NCBI RefSeq assembly: GCF_001591165.1
Contig: NZ_BCUG01000002.1
Span: 124,001 to 188,000 of the forward strand
Length of the DNA stretch: 64,000 nucleotides
From: Thauera butanivorans NBRC 103042
Lineage (GTDB): Bacteria; Pseudomonadota; Gammaproteobacteria; Burkholderiales; Rhodocyclaceae
Reading direction: 5' to 3'
The translations under genes and the position numbers were made by a program. Shown here piece after piece: positions 34,852-45,034 of the stretch. The notes below the pieces were generated by a model. The model did no database searches and was not told the DNA's origin. It saw only the letters and a list, made by a program, of their open reading frames with translations. Position 1 is the stretch's first letter; the number at the start of each line of letters is the position of its first letter.

Positions 34852-36711
34852 ATGGCCTACCCCACCCTGGAACGCATCAGCACCCCCGCCGACCTTCGGG
34901 CACTCGACCGCCGCGAACTCGGCGCCGTTGCCGACGAACTGCGCGCCTTCCTGATCGAATCCGTCTCCAGGACGGGCGGTCACCTGTCGTCCAACCTGGG
35001 TACCGTCGAACTCTCCATCGCGCTGCACCGTGTCTTCAACACGCCGCACGACCGCATCGTGTGGGACGTCGGCCACCAAACCTACGGCCACAAGGTGCTC
35101 ACCGGCCGCCGCGAGGCGATGGCCGGCCTGCGCCACTGGGGCGGCATCTCGGGCTTTCCGCGGCGCTGCGAAAGCGAATACGACACCTTCGGCACCGCGC
35201 ATTCCTCGACTTCGATCTCGGCCGCACTGGGCATGGCGGTAGCCGCCCGCAACAAGAAGGAAGACCGCCACGCCATCGCCGTGATCGGCGACGGCGCAAT
35301 GTCGGCCGGCATGGCTTTCGAGGCACTGAACAACGCCGGCGACATCGAGGACATCGACCTGCTGGTGATCCTCAACGACAACGAAATGTCGATCTCGCCG
35401 CCGGTCGGCGCGCTGACCAGGATCCTCGCCCGCATGCTGTCCGGCTCGACCTACAACACCGCCCGCCGCGTCGGCGAGAAGGTGCTGGGTATGGCGCCGC
35501 CGGTCGCCGAACTGGCGCGCAAGGTCGAGGAATACGCCAAGGGCATGATCAGCCCCGGCACCCTGTTCGAGGAATTCGGCTTCCATTACTACGGCCCGAT
35601 CGACGGCCACGACCTCGACGCGCTGATCCCGACGCTGCAGAACCTGAAGCGGCTGAAAGGGCCGCAGTTCCTGCATGTGGTGACGAAGAAGGGCCAGGGC
35701 TACAAGCTCGCCGAGGCCGACCCGATCCTGTACCACGGCGTCTCCAAGTTCGACCACACCGCGGGCATCCAGACCGGCAAGAGCAGCGGCAAGCCGACCT
35801 ACACCCAGGTGTTCGGCGACTGGCTGTGCGACATTGCGGCGATCGACCCGCGCATCGTCGGCATCACGCCCGCGATGCGCGAAGGCTCCGGCCTGGTGCG
35901 CTTTGCCGAGGAATACCCGAAGCGCTATTTCGACGTCGGCATCGCCGAGCAGCACGCGGTGACTTTCGCTGCCGGCATGGCCTGTGAAGGCTTCGTGCCG
36001 GTGGTGGCGATCTATTCCACCTTCCTGCAGCGGGCCTACGACCAGCTCATCCACGACGTTGCGCTGCAGAACCTGCCGGTGGTGTTCGCCATCGATCGCG
36101 GCGGCCTGGTCGGCGCCGACGGCGCGACCCACCATGGCGCCTACGACCTGTCCTACCTCGCCTGCATCCCCAACATGGTGGTGATGGCGCCGGCGGACGA
36201 GAACGAATGCCGCCAGATGCTCTACACCGCCACCCAGCACCCCGGGCCGACCGCCGTGCGCTACCCGCGCGGCAGCGGCCGCGGCGTCAAGCCCGAGGCG
36301 AAGATGAGCGCGCTGCCGATCGGCAAGGCCGAAGTCCGCCGCCAGGGCAGGCGCATCGCCCTGCTCGCCTGGGGCAGCATGGTGGACGTCGCCGAACGCG
36401 TCGGCGGCACGCTCGACGCCACCGTGGTCAACATGCGCTTCGTCAAGCCGCTCGACGAGGCCCTGGTCGCCGAGCTCGCCGCCAGCCACGATCTGCTGGT
36501 GACGATCGAGGAGAACGCCGTCATCGGCGGTGCCGGCGCCGAGGTTTCGCGCTTCGTCGACACCCTGGCAACGCGCCCGCGCGTGCTGCGCCTCGGCCTG
36601 CCCGACCGCTTCATCGACCATGGCGACCAGGCCAAGCTGCTGGCCTCGGCCGGCCTCGACGAGGCAGGCATCCTCGCCAGCATTGCCGGAGTGAATCAGG
36701 CCGATAGTTGA
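34852..36711 (+). CDS. dxs: 1-deoxy-D-xylulose-5-phosphate synthase
   Basis: 619 residues, normal length. The first enzyme of the MEP pathway joins pyruvate and glyceraldehyde 3-phosphate using thiamine diphosphate. Visible motifs: [14 protein letters not shown], the TPP-binding [18 protein letters not shown] and the catalytic glutamate in [14 protein letters not shown]. It follows ispA by 61 bp and precedes folE2. ispH, the last MEP enzyme, is at 16614. Confidence 0.96.
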   Translation: MAYPTLERISTPADLRALDRRELGAVADELRAFLIESVSRTGGHLSSNLGTVELSIALHRVFNTPHDRIVWDVGHQTYGHKVLTGRREAMAGLRHWGGISGFPRRCESEYDTFGTAHSSTSISAALGMAVAARNKKEDRHAIAVIGDGAMSAGMAFEALNNAGDIEDIDLLVILNDNEMSISPPVGALTRILARMLSGSTYNTARRVGEKVLGMAPPVAELARKVEEYAKGMISPGTLFEEFGFHYYGPIDGHDLDALIPTLQNLKRLKGPQFLHVVTKKGQGYKLAEADPILYHGVSKFDHTAGIQTGKSSGKPTYTQVFGDWLCDIAAIDPRIVGITPAMREGSGLVRFAEEYPKRYFDVGIAEQHAVTFAAGMACEGFVPVVAIYSTFLQRAYDQLIHDVALQNLPVVFAIDRGGLVGADGATHHGAYDLSYLACIPNMVVMAPADENECRQMLYTATQHPGPTAVRYPRGSGRGVKPEAKMSALPIGKAEVRRQGRRIALLAWGSMVDVAERVGGTLDATVVNMRFVKPLDEALVAELAASHDLLVTIEENAVIGGAGAEVSRFVDTLATRPRVLRLGLPDRFIDHGDQAKLLASAGLDEAGILASIAGVNQADS

Positions 36712-36811
36712 GTATTTTTGTCGGGAAAGCTAAGATTGCAGGCTCGTTGCAACAGGCTTGCATTTCTTACTTGAACGGCCTCCGTTCCGCAGCCTTTCCC
36801 GAGAGTCGCCC

Positions 36812-37618
36812 ATGAATACCCCCATCGACGCCGTCATGCCGGACGTCCAGAGCAGCGCGGACACCCGGCAGATCGCGATCAACAAGGTCGGCATCAAGTC
36901 GATCCGCCACCCCGTCAAGGTCAGCGACAAGGCCGGCGGCGTCCAGCACACCGTCGCCAACTTCAACATGTACGTCGGGCTGCCCCACAACTTCAAGGGC
37001 ACCCACATGTCGCGCTTCATCGAGATCCTGAACACCAACGAGCGCGACATCTCGGTCGAATCTTTCGAGCCGATGCTGCGCATGATGGTCGAACGCCTCG
37101 AAGCGGAGACCGGCCACGTCGAGATGAGCTTCCCCTACTTCATCAACAAGGCCGCGCCGGTATCGGGCGTGAACAGCCTGCTGGACTATGAAGTCACCTT
37201 CATCGGCGAGATCCGCGAAGGCGGCCGCTACGAGTTCACGATGAAGATCGTGGTGCCGGTGACCAGCCTGTGCCCCTGCTCGAAGAAGATCTCCGACTAC
37301 GGCGCGCACAACCAGCGCTCGCACATCACCGTCACCGCCGTGCTCAACGACCACCTGTGGATCGAGGACATGGTGCAACTGGTCGAAAGCCAGGCCTCGT
37401 GCGAAATCTTCGGCCTGCTCAAGCGCCCGGACGAGAAATGGGTCACCGAGCGTGCCTACGACAACCCCAAGTTCGTCGAAGACCTGGTGCGCGACGTGGC
37501 AGCCCTGCTCAATGCCGAGCTGCGGGTCGACGCCTACGTGGTCGAGTCGGAGAATTTCGAGTCGATCCACAACCACTCGGCTTACGCGCTGATCGAGTGC
37601 GACAAGCGCCGCGACTGA
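36812..37618 (+). CDS. folE2: GTP cyclohydrolase IB (FolE2)
   Basis: 268 residues of the DUF198/GTP-cyclohydrolase-IB family, which makes dihydroneopterin triphosphate for folate and queuosine precursors. The catalytic and metal-binding cysteines lie in [20 protein letters not shown] (C154, C156). FolE2 can use several metals and often replaces zinc-dependent FolE under zinc limitation. No Zur box is apparent in the 100 bp upstream. Placement after dxs is common in this group. Confidence 0.92.
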   Translation: MNTPIDAVMPDVQSSADTRQIAINKVGIKSIRHPVKVSDKAGGVQHTVANFNMYVGLPHNFKGTHMSRFIEILNTNERDISVESFEPMLRMMVERLEAETGHVEMSFPYFINKAAPVSGVNSLLDYEVTFIGEIREGGRYEFTMKIVVPVTSLCPCSKKISDYGAHNQRSHITVTAVLNDHLWIEDMVQLVESQASCEIFGLLKRPDEKWVTERAYDNPKFVEDLVRDVAALLNAELRVDAYVVESENFESIHNHSAYALIECDKRRD

Positions 37619-37718
37619 GCCTTTTCTCTCCTTCGGTTTGATCCGCAGCGGCCGGCACCCCGAGCGCAGCCGCTGCAGCCATCGATGGATGGTTGCGTGC
37701 AGCAGTTTCAGGTTAATA

Positions 37719-37740
37719 TTAGAATTGTATTAAATTCTAA
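37719..37740 (+). promoter_or_regulatory. Perfect 8-bp inverted repeat before the AhpD-like gene
   Basis: TTAGAATT (37719-37726), spacer GTATTA, AATTCTAA (37733-37740) ends 17 bp before the ATG at 37758 in an AT-rich patch. It has the size and symmetry of a dimeric repressor site and overlaps the presumed promoter region. No adjacent regulator gene identifies the protein. Confidence 0.6.
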
Positions 37741-37757
37741 ATAAAGGAACCCGTGAG

Positions 37758-38114
37758 ATGTCCAAGTCCTTCGTCCAGATCACCACCGACGTCACCAAGG
37801 CCCTCGGCACGCTGCGCAAGGAAGCGCCGGAGACGATGCAGGGATTCAATGCGATGGCCAAGGGGGCGCTGCAGGAAGGCGAACTCACCGAGCTGCACAA
37901 GGAACTCATCGCCCTTGCGATCGCCGTCACCCAGCGCTGCGACGCCTGCGTCGGCTTCCACGTCAAGGCGCTGATCCGGCTCGGTGCCAGCCGCCAGCAG
38001 ATGATGGAAACCCTTTCCGTGTGCACCTATATGGGCGGCGGGCCGGCCCTGATGTACGCTGCCGAAGCCGTGCGGGCCTGGGAAGAGATGTCCCCCAAGA
38101 CCACGACGGCCTAA
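37758..38114 (+). CDS. Carboxymuconolactone decarboxylase / AhpD-like protein
   Basis: 118 residues, all helical. The CDACVGFH motif (C61, C64, H68) is the peroxidase-type active site of AhpD-like proteins. The H-K-E-L-I-A-L-A-I-A-V-T stretch and SVCTYMGGGPALMYA fit the family. It probably acts as a thiol-dependent antioxidant enzyme or adaptor; decarboxylase activity is unlikely with this motif. AAAGGA lies 9 bases before the ATG, downstream of a palindromic operator-like site. Confidence 0.88.
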   Translation: MSKSFVQITTDVTKALGTLRKEAPETMQGFNAMAKGALQEGELTELHKELIALAIAVTQRCDACVGFHVKALIRLGASRQQMMETLSVCTYMGGGPALMYAAEAVRAWEEMSPKTTTA

Positions 38115-38131
38115 AAAATCGGCCATCGGCG

Positions 38132-38159
38132 TTTACTTGGCTGTAAAACACCCTATAAT
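38132..38159 (+). promoter_or_regulatory. Promoter for tRNA-Ser
   Basis: TTTACT (38132-38137) and a perfect TATAAT (38154-38159) spaced 16 bp lie 14 bp before the tRNA 5' end, as expected for a tRNA promoter with transcription starting within a few bases of the gene. Confidence 0.7.
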
Positions 38160-38173
38160 GCCGAGCTTCGAGC

Positions 38174-38263
<90 letters not shown>

Positions 38264-38271
38264 AAAAACAG

Positions 38272-38299
38272 TTGAAGAGGCGGAAATAGCAGTTATAAT
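38272..38299 (+). promoter_or_regulatory. Promoter for the tRNA-Arg pair
   Basis: TTGAAG (38272-38277) and perfect TATAAT (38294-38299) with 16-bp spacing lie 26 bp before the first tRNA-Arg. The following CCCGCTCC is a GC-rich discriminator typical of stringently controlled stable-RNA promoters. Confidence 0.75.
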
Positions 38300-38325
38300 C
38301 CCGCTCCTTCGCAGTGCAGCAAAAA

Positions 38326-38402
38326 GCGCCCGTAGCTCATCTGGATAGAGTACCTGGCTACGAACCAGGGGGTAGGAGGTTCGAATCCTTCCGGGCGCGC
38401 CA
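38326..38402 (+). tRNA. tRNA-Arg(ACG), copy 1
   Basis: 77 nt with encoded CCA. Acceptor GCGCCCG pairs with CGGGCGC; the anticodon stem CCTGG/CCAGG encloses loop CTACGAA, anticodon ACG (read as inosine after editing by TadA), which decodes CGU/CGC/CGA. T loop GGTTCGAATCC is standard. Confidence 0.96.
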
Positions 38403-38447
38403 GCTTTTCCGGCCTTTCGATGACGGGCCATAAACGTTTTCGAGATT

Positions 38448-38524
38448 GCGCCCGTAGCTCATCTGGATAGAGTACCTGGCTACGAACCAGGGGGTAGGAG
38501 GTTCGAATCCTTCCGGGCGCGCCA
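38448..38524 (+). tRNA. tRNA-Arg(ACG), copy 2
   Basis: Identical in all 77 bases to the copy ending 45 bp upstream, and followed directly by a strong terminator. The 45-bp gap has no promoter-like -10, so both copies are probably cut from one transcript. Confidence 0.96.
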
Positions 38525-38533
38525 GATACGCGC

Positions 38534-38562
38534 AAAGGCCCAGTCTTCGGACTGGGCCTTTT
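38534..38562 (+). terminator. Rho-independent terminator of the tRNA-Arg operon
   Basis: AAAGGCCCAGTC, loop TTCG, GACTGGGCCTTTT: a perfect 9-bp GC-rich stem capped by the very stable UUCG tetraloop and followed by a T run. Confidence 0.93.
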
Positions 38563-38631
38563 GCTTTGTGCGTCCATTCGTTTAGGCTTATACGCCCCGC
38601 CTTCTCGCTTCGGTGCCCCCTTCCCACCCCC

Positions 38632-39684
38632 ATGCCCACCATGCGCGACGCTTACGAACTGCTCGGCCTGGCACCGGGCGTCACCCCGACCGACGTCAAG
38701 CGTGCCTTTCGCCGGCTGGCAATGCGCTGGCATCCCGACCGCAATCCGGCACCTGCCGCCGCCGAGCACTTCAAGGCGCTGCGCCGTGCGCACGACAAGC
38801 TGCTCGCGGGACTCAAGCCGGCAGACGCCAGCGCGGAAGAACACGGCCACGCCGATCCTGCTGCTTCCGGGCAGGACACGGATGCGCCTGCCGATGCCGA
38901 GACGGCCCCCCGCGGCGCCGACCGCTCCATGGACCTGGAGCTGGACCTGGAAGAGGCCTTCCTCGGCGGCACCAGGCAGATCTGCCTGAGCCAGGCGAGC
39001 AGCTGCACCCATTGCTCGGGCACGGGCGAAATCCGGCTGACTTTCACCCGGCTGTGCGAACCCTGCCGCGGCTCGGGGAAGGTGCGCAATGGCAAGGGCC
39101 TGCAAAGCTGCACGGCCTGCGCCGGCCGTGGCTACCGCAGCACCGCGGCCTGTCCGGACTGCGAAGGCAGCGGCCAGCAAACCAGTGAACGCTGGCTGGC
39201 CGTGAGCCTGCCGGCCGGGCTGGTCGACGGCGACAGCCTGCGCCTGAGCGGCGAAGGCGAGCCCCATCCCGAACACTCCGGCAAGCCCGGCGATCTCCAC
39301 TTGCGCATCCGGCTGAATGCCCACCCGCTATACACGCGCAAGGGGCGCGACCTGCTGCTGCAACGCCCGATCAGCGCGCTGCGCCTGCTGCTCGGTGGGA
39401 CAGTGCCCGTCCCGCACCCGGGCGGGCCGCGCAAGGTGACGATCCCGGCCGGCAGCGCATCGGCACGCCAGGTCCGCTTCGATGGCGAAGGCTTCCCCGC
39501 CCGCGCGGGCCGCCCCGCCGGCGACATGGTGATCGACTTCCAGCCGCTCATGCCCACGCAGGTGGATACGGCCCTGCATGCACAGTTCGAAGCCTTGGAG
39601 GCCGAACTGCAGCGCGGGCTGGGGCAATACCTGCCCGAGCTCGCTGCATGGGAAGCGAAGTGGATGCAGAATGCGGGGCGATAA
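38632..39684 (+). CDS. DnaJ-like co-chaperone with zinc-finger domain
   Basis: 350 residues. A J domain (DAYELLGLAPGVTPTDVKRA, HPD at 34-36) is followed by an acidic linker instead of a G/F region, then four CxxCxGxG repeats (CTHCSGTG, CEPCRGSG, CTACAGRG, CPDCEGSG) and a DnaJ C-terminal substrate domain. This is a divergent type I J protein, distinct from housekeeping DnaJ, which normally sits with dnaK. It would stimulate DnaK on special clients. Its 3' end overlaps the mltF-like gene by 14 bp, suggesting coupled expression. Confidence 0.85.
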   Translation: MPTMRDAYELLGLAPGVTPTDVKRAFRRLAMRWHPDRNPAPAAAEHFKALRRAHDKLLAGLKPADASAEEHGHADPAASGQDTDAPADAETAPRGADRSMDLELDLEEAFLGGTRQICLSQASSCTHCSGTGEIRLTFTRLCEPCRGSGKVRNGKGLQSCTACAGRGYRSTAACPDCEGSGQQTSERWLAVSLPAGLVDGDSLRLSGEGEPHPEHSGKPGDLHLRIRLNAHPLYTRKGRDLLLQRPISALRLLLGGTVPVPHPGGPRKVTIPAGSASARQVRFDGEGFPARAGRPAGDMVIDFQPLMPTQVDTALHAQFEALEAELQRGLGQYLPELAAWEAKWMQNAGR

Positions 39685-41083
39685 AACCGCTGCCGCGAGA
39701 CGACTATCGACCCTGCTGCTGGGCTTGTCGCTGGCGGCCTGCGGGCCGGCCGAAACACCCCGCATCGCCGACTACCTCAGCCTGGGTGAGCTGCGCATCG
39801 CCACTCGCCACGATGCCATCTCCTACCGGCTCGACGAAAACGGCCGGGCAAGCGGCTTCGAGCATGACTTGCTGCTGGCGCTCGGCGACGAGCTCGACGT
39901 CGACGTCACTTTCGTGCCCTACCCCGACACCACCCGTGCGCTGGATGCGGTGATCAACGGCCAGGTACACATGGCCGCCGCCAGCCTGGGTGTGAACAGG
40001 CGCCTGCCGCTGCGATGGTCGAAGCCGATGCGCGAGGTGGAGTACGTCGTCGTCGGCCGCAGCGGCGGCCAGGCGGAAGCATCGGCCGACGAACAGTCTC
40101 TCGCCGGACGCACGATCTCGGCCCGCCGCGGCTCGCTGGCGGCGGAGAAGATCATGGACATCCGCAAGCACCGTCCCGGCGTCAACGTGCATTTCCCGAT
40201 CAAGGCCGGTGAAGAACAACTGCTTGCCGATCTCGCCGCAGGCAAGCTCGACCTGGTCGCCACCGACCGCCTGCACTATGCGCTTGCCGCCCATCTCCAT
40301 CCCGCACTGGAAATCGTCTACGAGCTGCCGGGACGTTCGGCCATTGCCTGGGCGCTGCCGGCCGGGCAGCACGCGCTGGCGGCCGAAGTCGACGCCTTCA
40401 TCGGCCGGGCCGCGGCCGACGGCCGCCTCGCCCGCCTGGCCGACCGCTACTTCGACTACGTGCGCCGTCTGAACACTGCCGACATCACCACTTTCCTGGC
40501 CCGCATCCAGGAACGCCTGCCCCGCTACCGCGCCTTCTTCCACGAGGCCGAAGCCCAGACCGGCATCGACTGGCGCTACGTCGCCGCGGTGGCCTATCAG
40601 GAGTCGCACTGGGATCCGCAGGCCACCTCCTTCACCGGCGTGCGCGGCATGATGATGCTGACGGCGGACACGGCCGACCGGCTGGGCGTGAACGACCGGC
40701 TCGACCCTCGCCAGAGCATCCTCGGCGGCGCGCGCTACCTGGCGATGCTGAAAGGCTTGCTGCCGGACGAAATCGACGAACCGGACCGCACCTGGCTGGC
40801 AACGGCGGCCTACAACCTGGGCATGGGGCACATGAACGGTGCCCGTGCGATCGCCCGCCGGCTGGGCAAGGACGATCGAGCGTGGTGGGAAATGAAATCG
40901 GTGCTGCCGCTGCTGTCCCGGCCGGAATACGCCCAGCGGCTCAAATCCGGCCCGGCGCGCGGCGGCGAAGCGGTGGTGATGACGGAGAACGTACGCAGCT
41001 ACCACGACATCCTGGCTCGCCTGGAGCCGCCCTACGAAGCGGGGCCGGCCTTGCCCCGCCTTCGGCTGGGCAAGGCCGACTGA
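39671..41083 (+). CDS. mltF: Membrane-bound lytic murein transglycosylase F-like lipoprotein
   Basis: 470 residues. The N-terminus is a lipoprotein signal with lipobox LAAC (LLLGLSLAACGPAE). A periplasmic-binding-protein family 3 domain (about 35-270; GELRIATRHDAISY) is followed by a transglycosylase SLT domain with catalytic glutamate in AYQESHWDPQATS and the AYNLGMGHM motif. MltF cleaves peptidoglycan to 1,6-anhydromuropeptides at the outer membrane. The start overlaps the DnaJ-like gene, and its end is 8 bp from convergent serS. Confidence 0.9.
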   Translation: MRGDKTAAARRLSTLLLGLSLAACGPAETPRIADYLSLGELRIATRHDAISYRLDENGRASGFEHDLLLALGDELDVDVTFVPYPDTTRALDAVINGQVHMAAASLGVNRRLPLRWSKPMREVEYVVVGRSGGQAEASADEQSLAGRTISARRGSLAAEKIMDIRKHRPGVNVHFPIKAGEEQLLADLAAGKLDLVATDRLHYALAAHLHPALEIVYELPGRSAIAWALPAGQHALAAEVDAFIGRAAADGRLARLADRYFDYVRRLNTADITTFLARIQERLPRYRAFFHEAEAQTGIDWRYVAAVAYQESHWDPQATSFTGVRGMMMLTADTADRLGVNDRLDPRQSILGGARYLAMLKGLLPDEIDEPDRTWLATAAYNLGMGHMNGARAIARRLGKDDRAWWEMKSVLPLLSRPEYAQRLKSGPARGGEAVVMTENVRSYHDILARLEPPYEAGPALPRLRLGKAD

Positions 41084-41091
41084 GCAGGCGC

Positions 41092-42685
<1,594 letters not shown>

Positions 42686-42949
42686 ATGCTATCGATTCGT
42701 GACTGCCTGGACTACTGCGACATCACCGACGACGAAGTCGCGCTGGTTGCCGAACATGAAGGGATCCCCGATGCCGCCGCTGCGCAAGTGGTTTGCGGCT
42801 TGGTCCAGACACCCGAAGGAGTCCTGCTGCTGACCAACTTCATGCTCGACCTCGTCGAGCGTGCCAACGAATGCGGCGACAAGGAAAAAGCCGCCAAGGC
42901 GGAATCCGTCTGCGCCCGCTTCATGGCCGATCATCCGCTGACGCATTAG
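42686..42949 (+). CDS. Small conserved-looking hypothetical protein (87 aa)
   Basis: 87 residues, acidic and helical: SIRDCLDYCDITDDEVALVAEHEGIP, then AAAQVVCGLVQTPEGVLLLTNFMLDLVERANECGDKEKAAKAES. GGAGGAG lies 6 bases before the ATG, an unusually strong site. Four cysteines are scattered without a metal-like pattern. Helical proteins like this are frequent in Rhodocyclales, as I recall, but I know no function. Its last 29 bp overlap the convergent rarA 3' end. Confidence 0.72.
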   Translation: MLSIRDCLDYCDITDDEVALVAEHEGIPDAAAAQVVCGLVQTPEGVLLLTNFMLDLVERANECGDKEKAAKAESVCARFMADHPLTH

Positions 42950-44318
42950 CTGCGCCATCCGACGCCGAACGCTCGCCCGCCTGCTTGCCAAGCGGTCGGG
43001 CGTTCGGGCTTTCTACAGCTTCATCCAGCGCACGCAACTGGGCCAGCTTTTCCGCGATGCGGCCTTCCATGCCACGCGGCGTGGGCCGATACCACTCGGG
43101 ACGTGCCATGCCTTCGGGCAGGTAGCTCTCGCCGGCGGCATAGGCGCCCGGTTCGTCATGGGCATAGCGGTAAGCCTTGCCGTAACCCAGACTCTTCATC
43201 AGCTTCGTCGGCGCATTGCGCAGGTGCAGCGGCACCGGGCGTGAGCCGTCGCGTTTGACGAATTCGCGCGCCGCATTGTAGGCCTTGTAGGCTGCATTCG
43301 ATTTGGCCGCACAGGCGAGGAAGATCGTCGCCTGCGCCAGCGCCAGTTCGCCTTCGGGAGAACCGAGGCGCTCGTAGGTGGCGCAGGCGTTCAGCGTCAT
43401 TTCGAGCGCCCGCGGGTCGGCGAGGCCGATGTCTTCCACTGCCATGCGGATCAGGCGCCGGCCGACATAGAGCGGGTCCGCGCCGCCGTCGAGCATCCGG
43501 CACAGCCAGTAGAGCGAGGCATCGGGGTTCGAGCCCCGGACCGATTTGTGCAGCGCCGATATCTGGTCGTAGAAGGCTTCTCCGCCCTTGTCGAAACGGC
43601 GCAGGTTCTGCGACAGCGCGGCATCGACGAAGGCCGCATCAACCTTTGCCGCGCCCGCGGTTTCGGCCGCCACCTGCACTTGTTCGATCAGGTTCATCAG
43701 CCGCCGCGCGTCGCCGTCGGCAAAACCGATCATGCGTTCGCGGGCGTCGTCGTCGAACGGCAGGTCCGGACATGCCGCCAGGCGCGCCCGCTCGAACAGC
43801 GCGGTCATGGCCTCGGCATCGATCGGTTCGAGGACGTAGACCGCCGCACGCGACAGCAGCGCCGAATTGACTTCGAAGGAAGGGTTCTCGGTGGTGGCGC
43901 CGATGAAGGTCACCAGACCCTGCTCGACATAGGGCAGGAAGGCATCCTGCTGCGACTTGTTGAAGCGATGCACTTCATCCACGAACAGGATGGTGTGCCG
44001 CCCCCGCGCCTTCGCCGCCTGGGCCTGCTGGATCGCTTCGCGGATCTCCTTGACCCCGGAAAACACCGCCGACAGCGCGGCGAAGTCGGCGTCGAAGCCC
44101 TGCGCCATCAGGCGGGCGAGCGTGGTCTTGCCGACGCCGGGCGGTCCCCACAGGATCATCGAATGCGGCTTGCGCGAGGCAAAGGCCAGCCGCAGGGGCT
44201 TGCCTTCGCCCAGCAGATGGGCCTGGCCTGCGACCTCGTCGAGCGACTTCGGCCGCATGCGCTCGGCCAGCGGCACCTGCGGCGGCGCGATGGATTCGAA
44301 CAGATCGGCCACGGTCAA
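42921..44318 (-). CDS. rarA: Replication-associated recombination protein A (MgsA/RarA AAA+ ATPase)
   Basis: 465 residues. Walker A is GPPGVGKTT at 58-66, Walker B ILFVDEVHRF near 109-118, followed by the GATTENPSFEV sensor 1 and the MgsA C-terminal domain (YDQISALHKSVRGSNPDASL). RarA acts at stalled replication forks. It overlaps lolA by ATGA, the conserved lolA-rarA pair. A poorly conserved C-terminal tail of about 30 residues extends into the overlap with the opposite gene. Confidence 0.94.
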   Translation of the reverse strand: MTVADLFESIAPPQVPLAERMRPKSLDEVAGQAHLLGEGKPLRLAFASRKPHSMILWGPPGVGKTTLARLMAQGFDADFAALSAVFSGVKEIREAIQQAQAAKARGRHTILFVDEVHRFNKSQQDAFLPYVEQGLVTFIGATTENPSFEVNSALLSRAAVYVLEPIDAEAMTALFERARLAACPDLPFDDDARERMIGFADGDARRLMNLIEQVQVAAETAGAAKVDAAFVDAALSQNLRRFDKGGEAFYDQISALHKSVRGSNPDASLYWLCRMLDGGADPLYVGRRLIRMAVEDIGLADPRALEMTLNACATYERLGSPEGELALAQATIFLACAAKSNAAYKAYNAAREFVKRDGSRPVPLHLRNAPTKLMKSLGYGKAYRYAHDEPGAYAAGESYLPEGMARPEWYRPTPRGMEGRIAEKLAQLRALDEAVESPNARPLGKQAGERSASDGAANASADDRP

Positions 44319-45034
44319 CGCGTCGGAGCAGCACCGCTGCTGCCCGCCGCGCCCGGCAGTTCGCCGATCACGTCGGCACCTGCCGGCGGCTCGAAACGGA
44401 AGCGGTCGGATGCCAGGTCGGGGTTCGGCTGCAGCCGGGTGAAGCGGATCAGCGTGGTCTGGCCGAAGTTGTCGCGCATCTCCATGCTGTGCAGACGGCC
44501 ATCCTTCAGGCCGATGCGCAGGGACTCGAAGCCGCTGTCGGTCTGCCTGGGGCGTGCTTCGACCCAGTCCAGTTCGCCATCGCTGCCGCCATCGGCAAGA
44601 ACGAAACCCTCTTCGATGTCACCGCTGCCGAACAGGATCGCCGCCGGCGTCGCCCCCAGGGCATCGCCGAGCGCGCGCACCGTGACCTGGTTCAGGTCCG
44701 GGTCCCAGGTCCACAGCGTGCTGCCGTCGCCGACCAGTACCTGGCGGTAGGGACGCTGGTACTCCCAATGGAAGCGCCCGGGCCGCGCATAGGCGAAGCT
44801 GCCCGACGCCTGCTGGGGCTTGCGGCCGGAGCGGGCAACGACGATCTGTTCGAAATCGCCTTCGGCGCTGCGCGTCTCCGACACGAACTGGCGCAACTGG
44901 GCGATGCCGTCCGCCGCCAGCGCGGCAGCGCCGGCACAAGCCAATGCAAGGGCCAGCGAGACGCGCGCGATCACCGGGGCACGAGCCGCAAGCCGGCGAG
45001 CCACCGCCCCTGTACCGAAATGCATTCCCATCAT
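44315..45034 (-). CDS. lolA: Outer-membrane lipoprotein carrier protein LolA
   Basis: 239 residues with a long signal peptide (cleaved near residue 41 after AALA). The mature part begins with the LolA pattern [19 protein letters not shown] and has [19 protein letters not shown]. LolA ferries lipoproteins from LolCDE to LolB. ATG 45034 overlaps the ftsK stop; ATGs at 45031 and 45025 are alternatives. A C-terminal extension rich in Ala/Gly/Ser ends the protein. Confidence 0.92.
   Translation of the reverse strand: MMGMHFGTGAVARRLAARAPVIARVSLALALACAGAAALAADGIAQLRQFVSETRSAEGDFEQIVVARSGRKPQQASGSFAYARPGRFHWEYQRPYRQVLVGDGSTLWTWDPDLNQVTVRALGDALGATPAAILFGSGDIEEGFVLADGGSDGELDWVEARPRQTDSGFESLRIGLKDGRLHSMEMRDNFGQTTLIRFTRLQPNPDLASDRFRFEPPAGADVIGELPGAAGSSGAAPTR

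Noticed and set aside
36712..36811. Leader of folE2 examined for a riboswitch or Zur box
   Set aside because: No recognisable conserved aptamer pattern or AT-rich Zur palindrome in these 100 bases.
38326..38524. Direct repeat of about 77 bp that could suggest an integration site
   Set aside because: The repeat is fully explained by two identical tRNA-Arg genes; no integrase or truncated tRNA end lies nearby.
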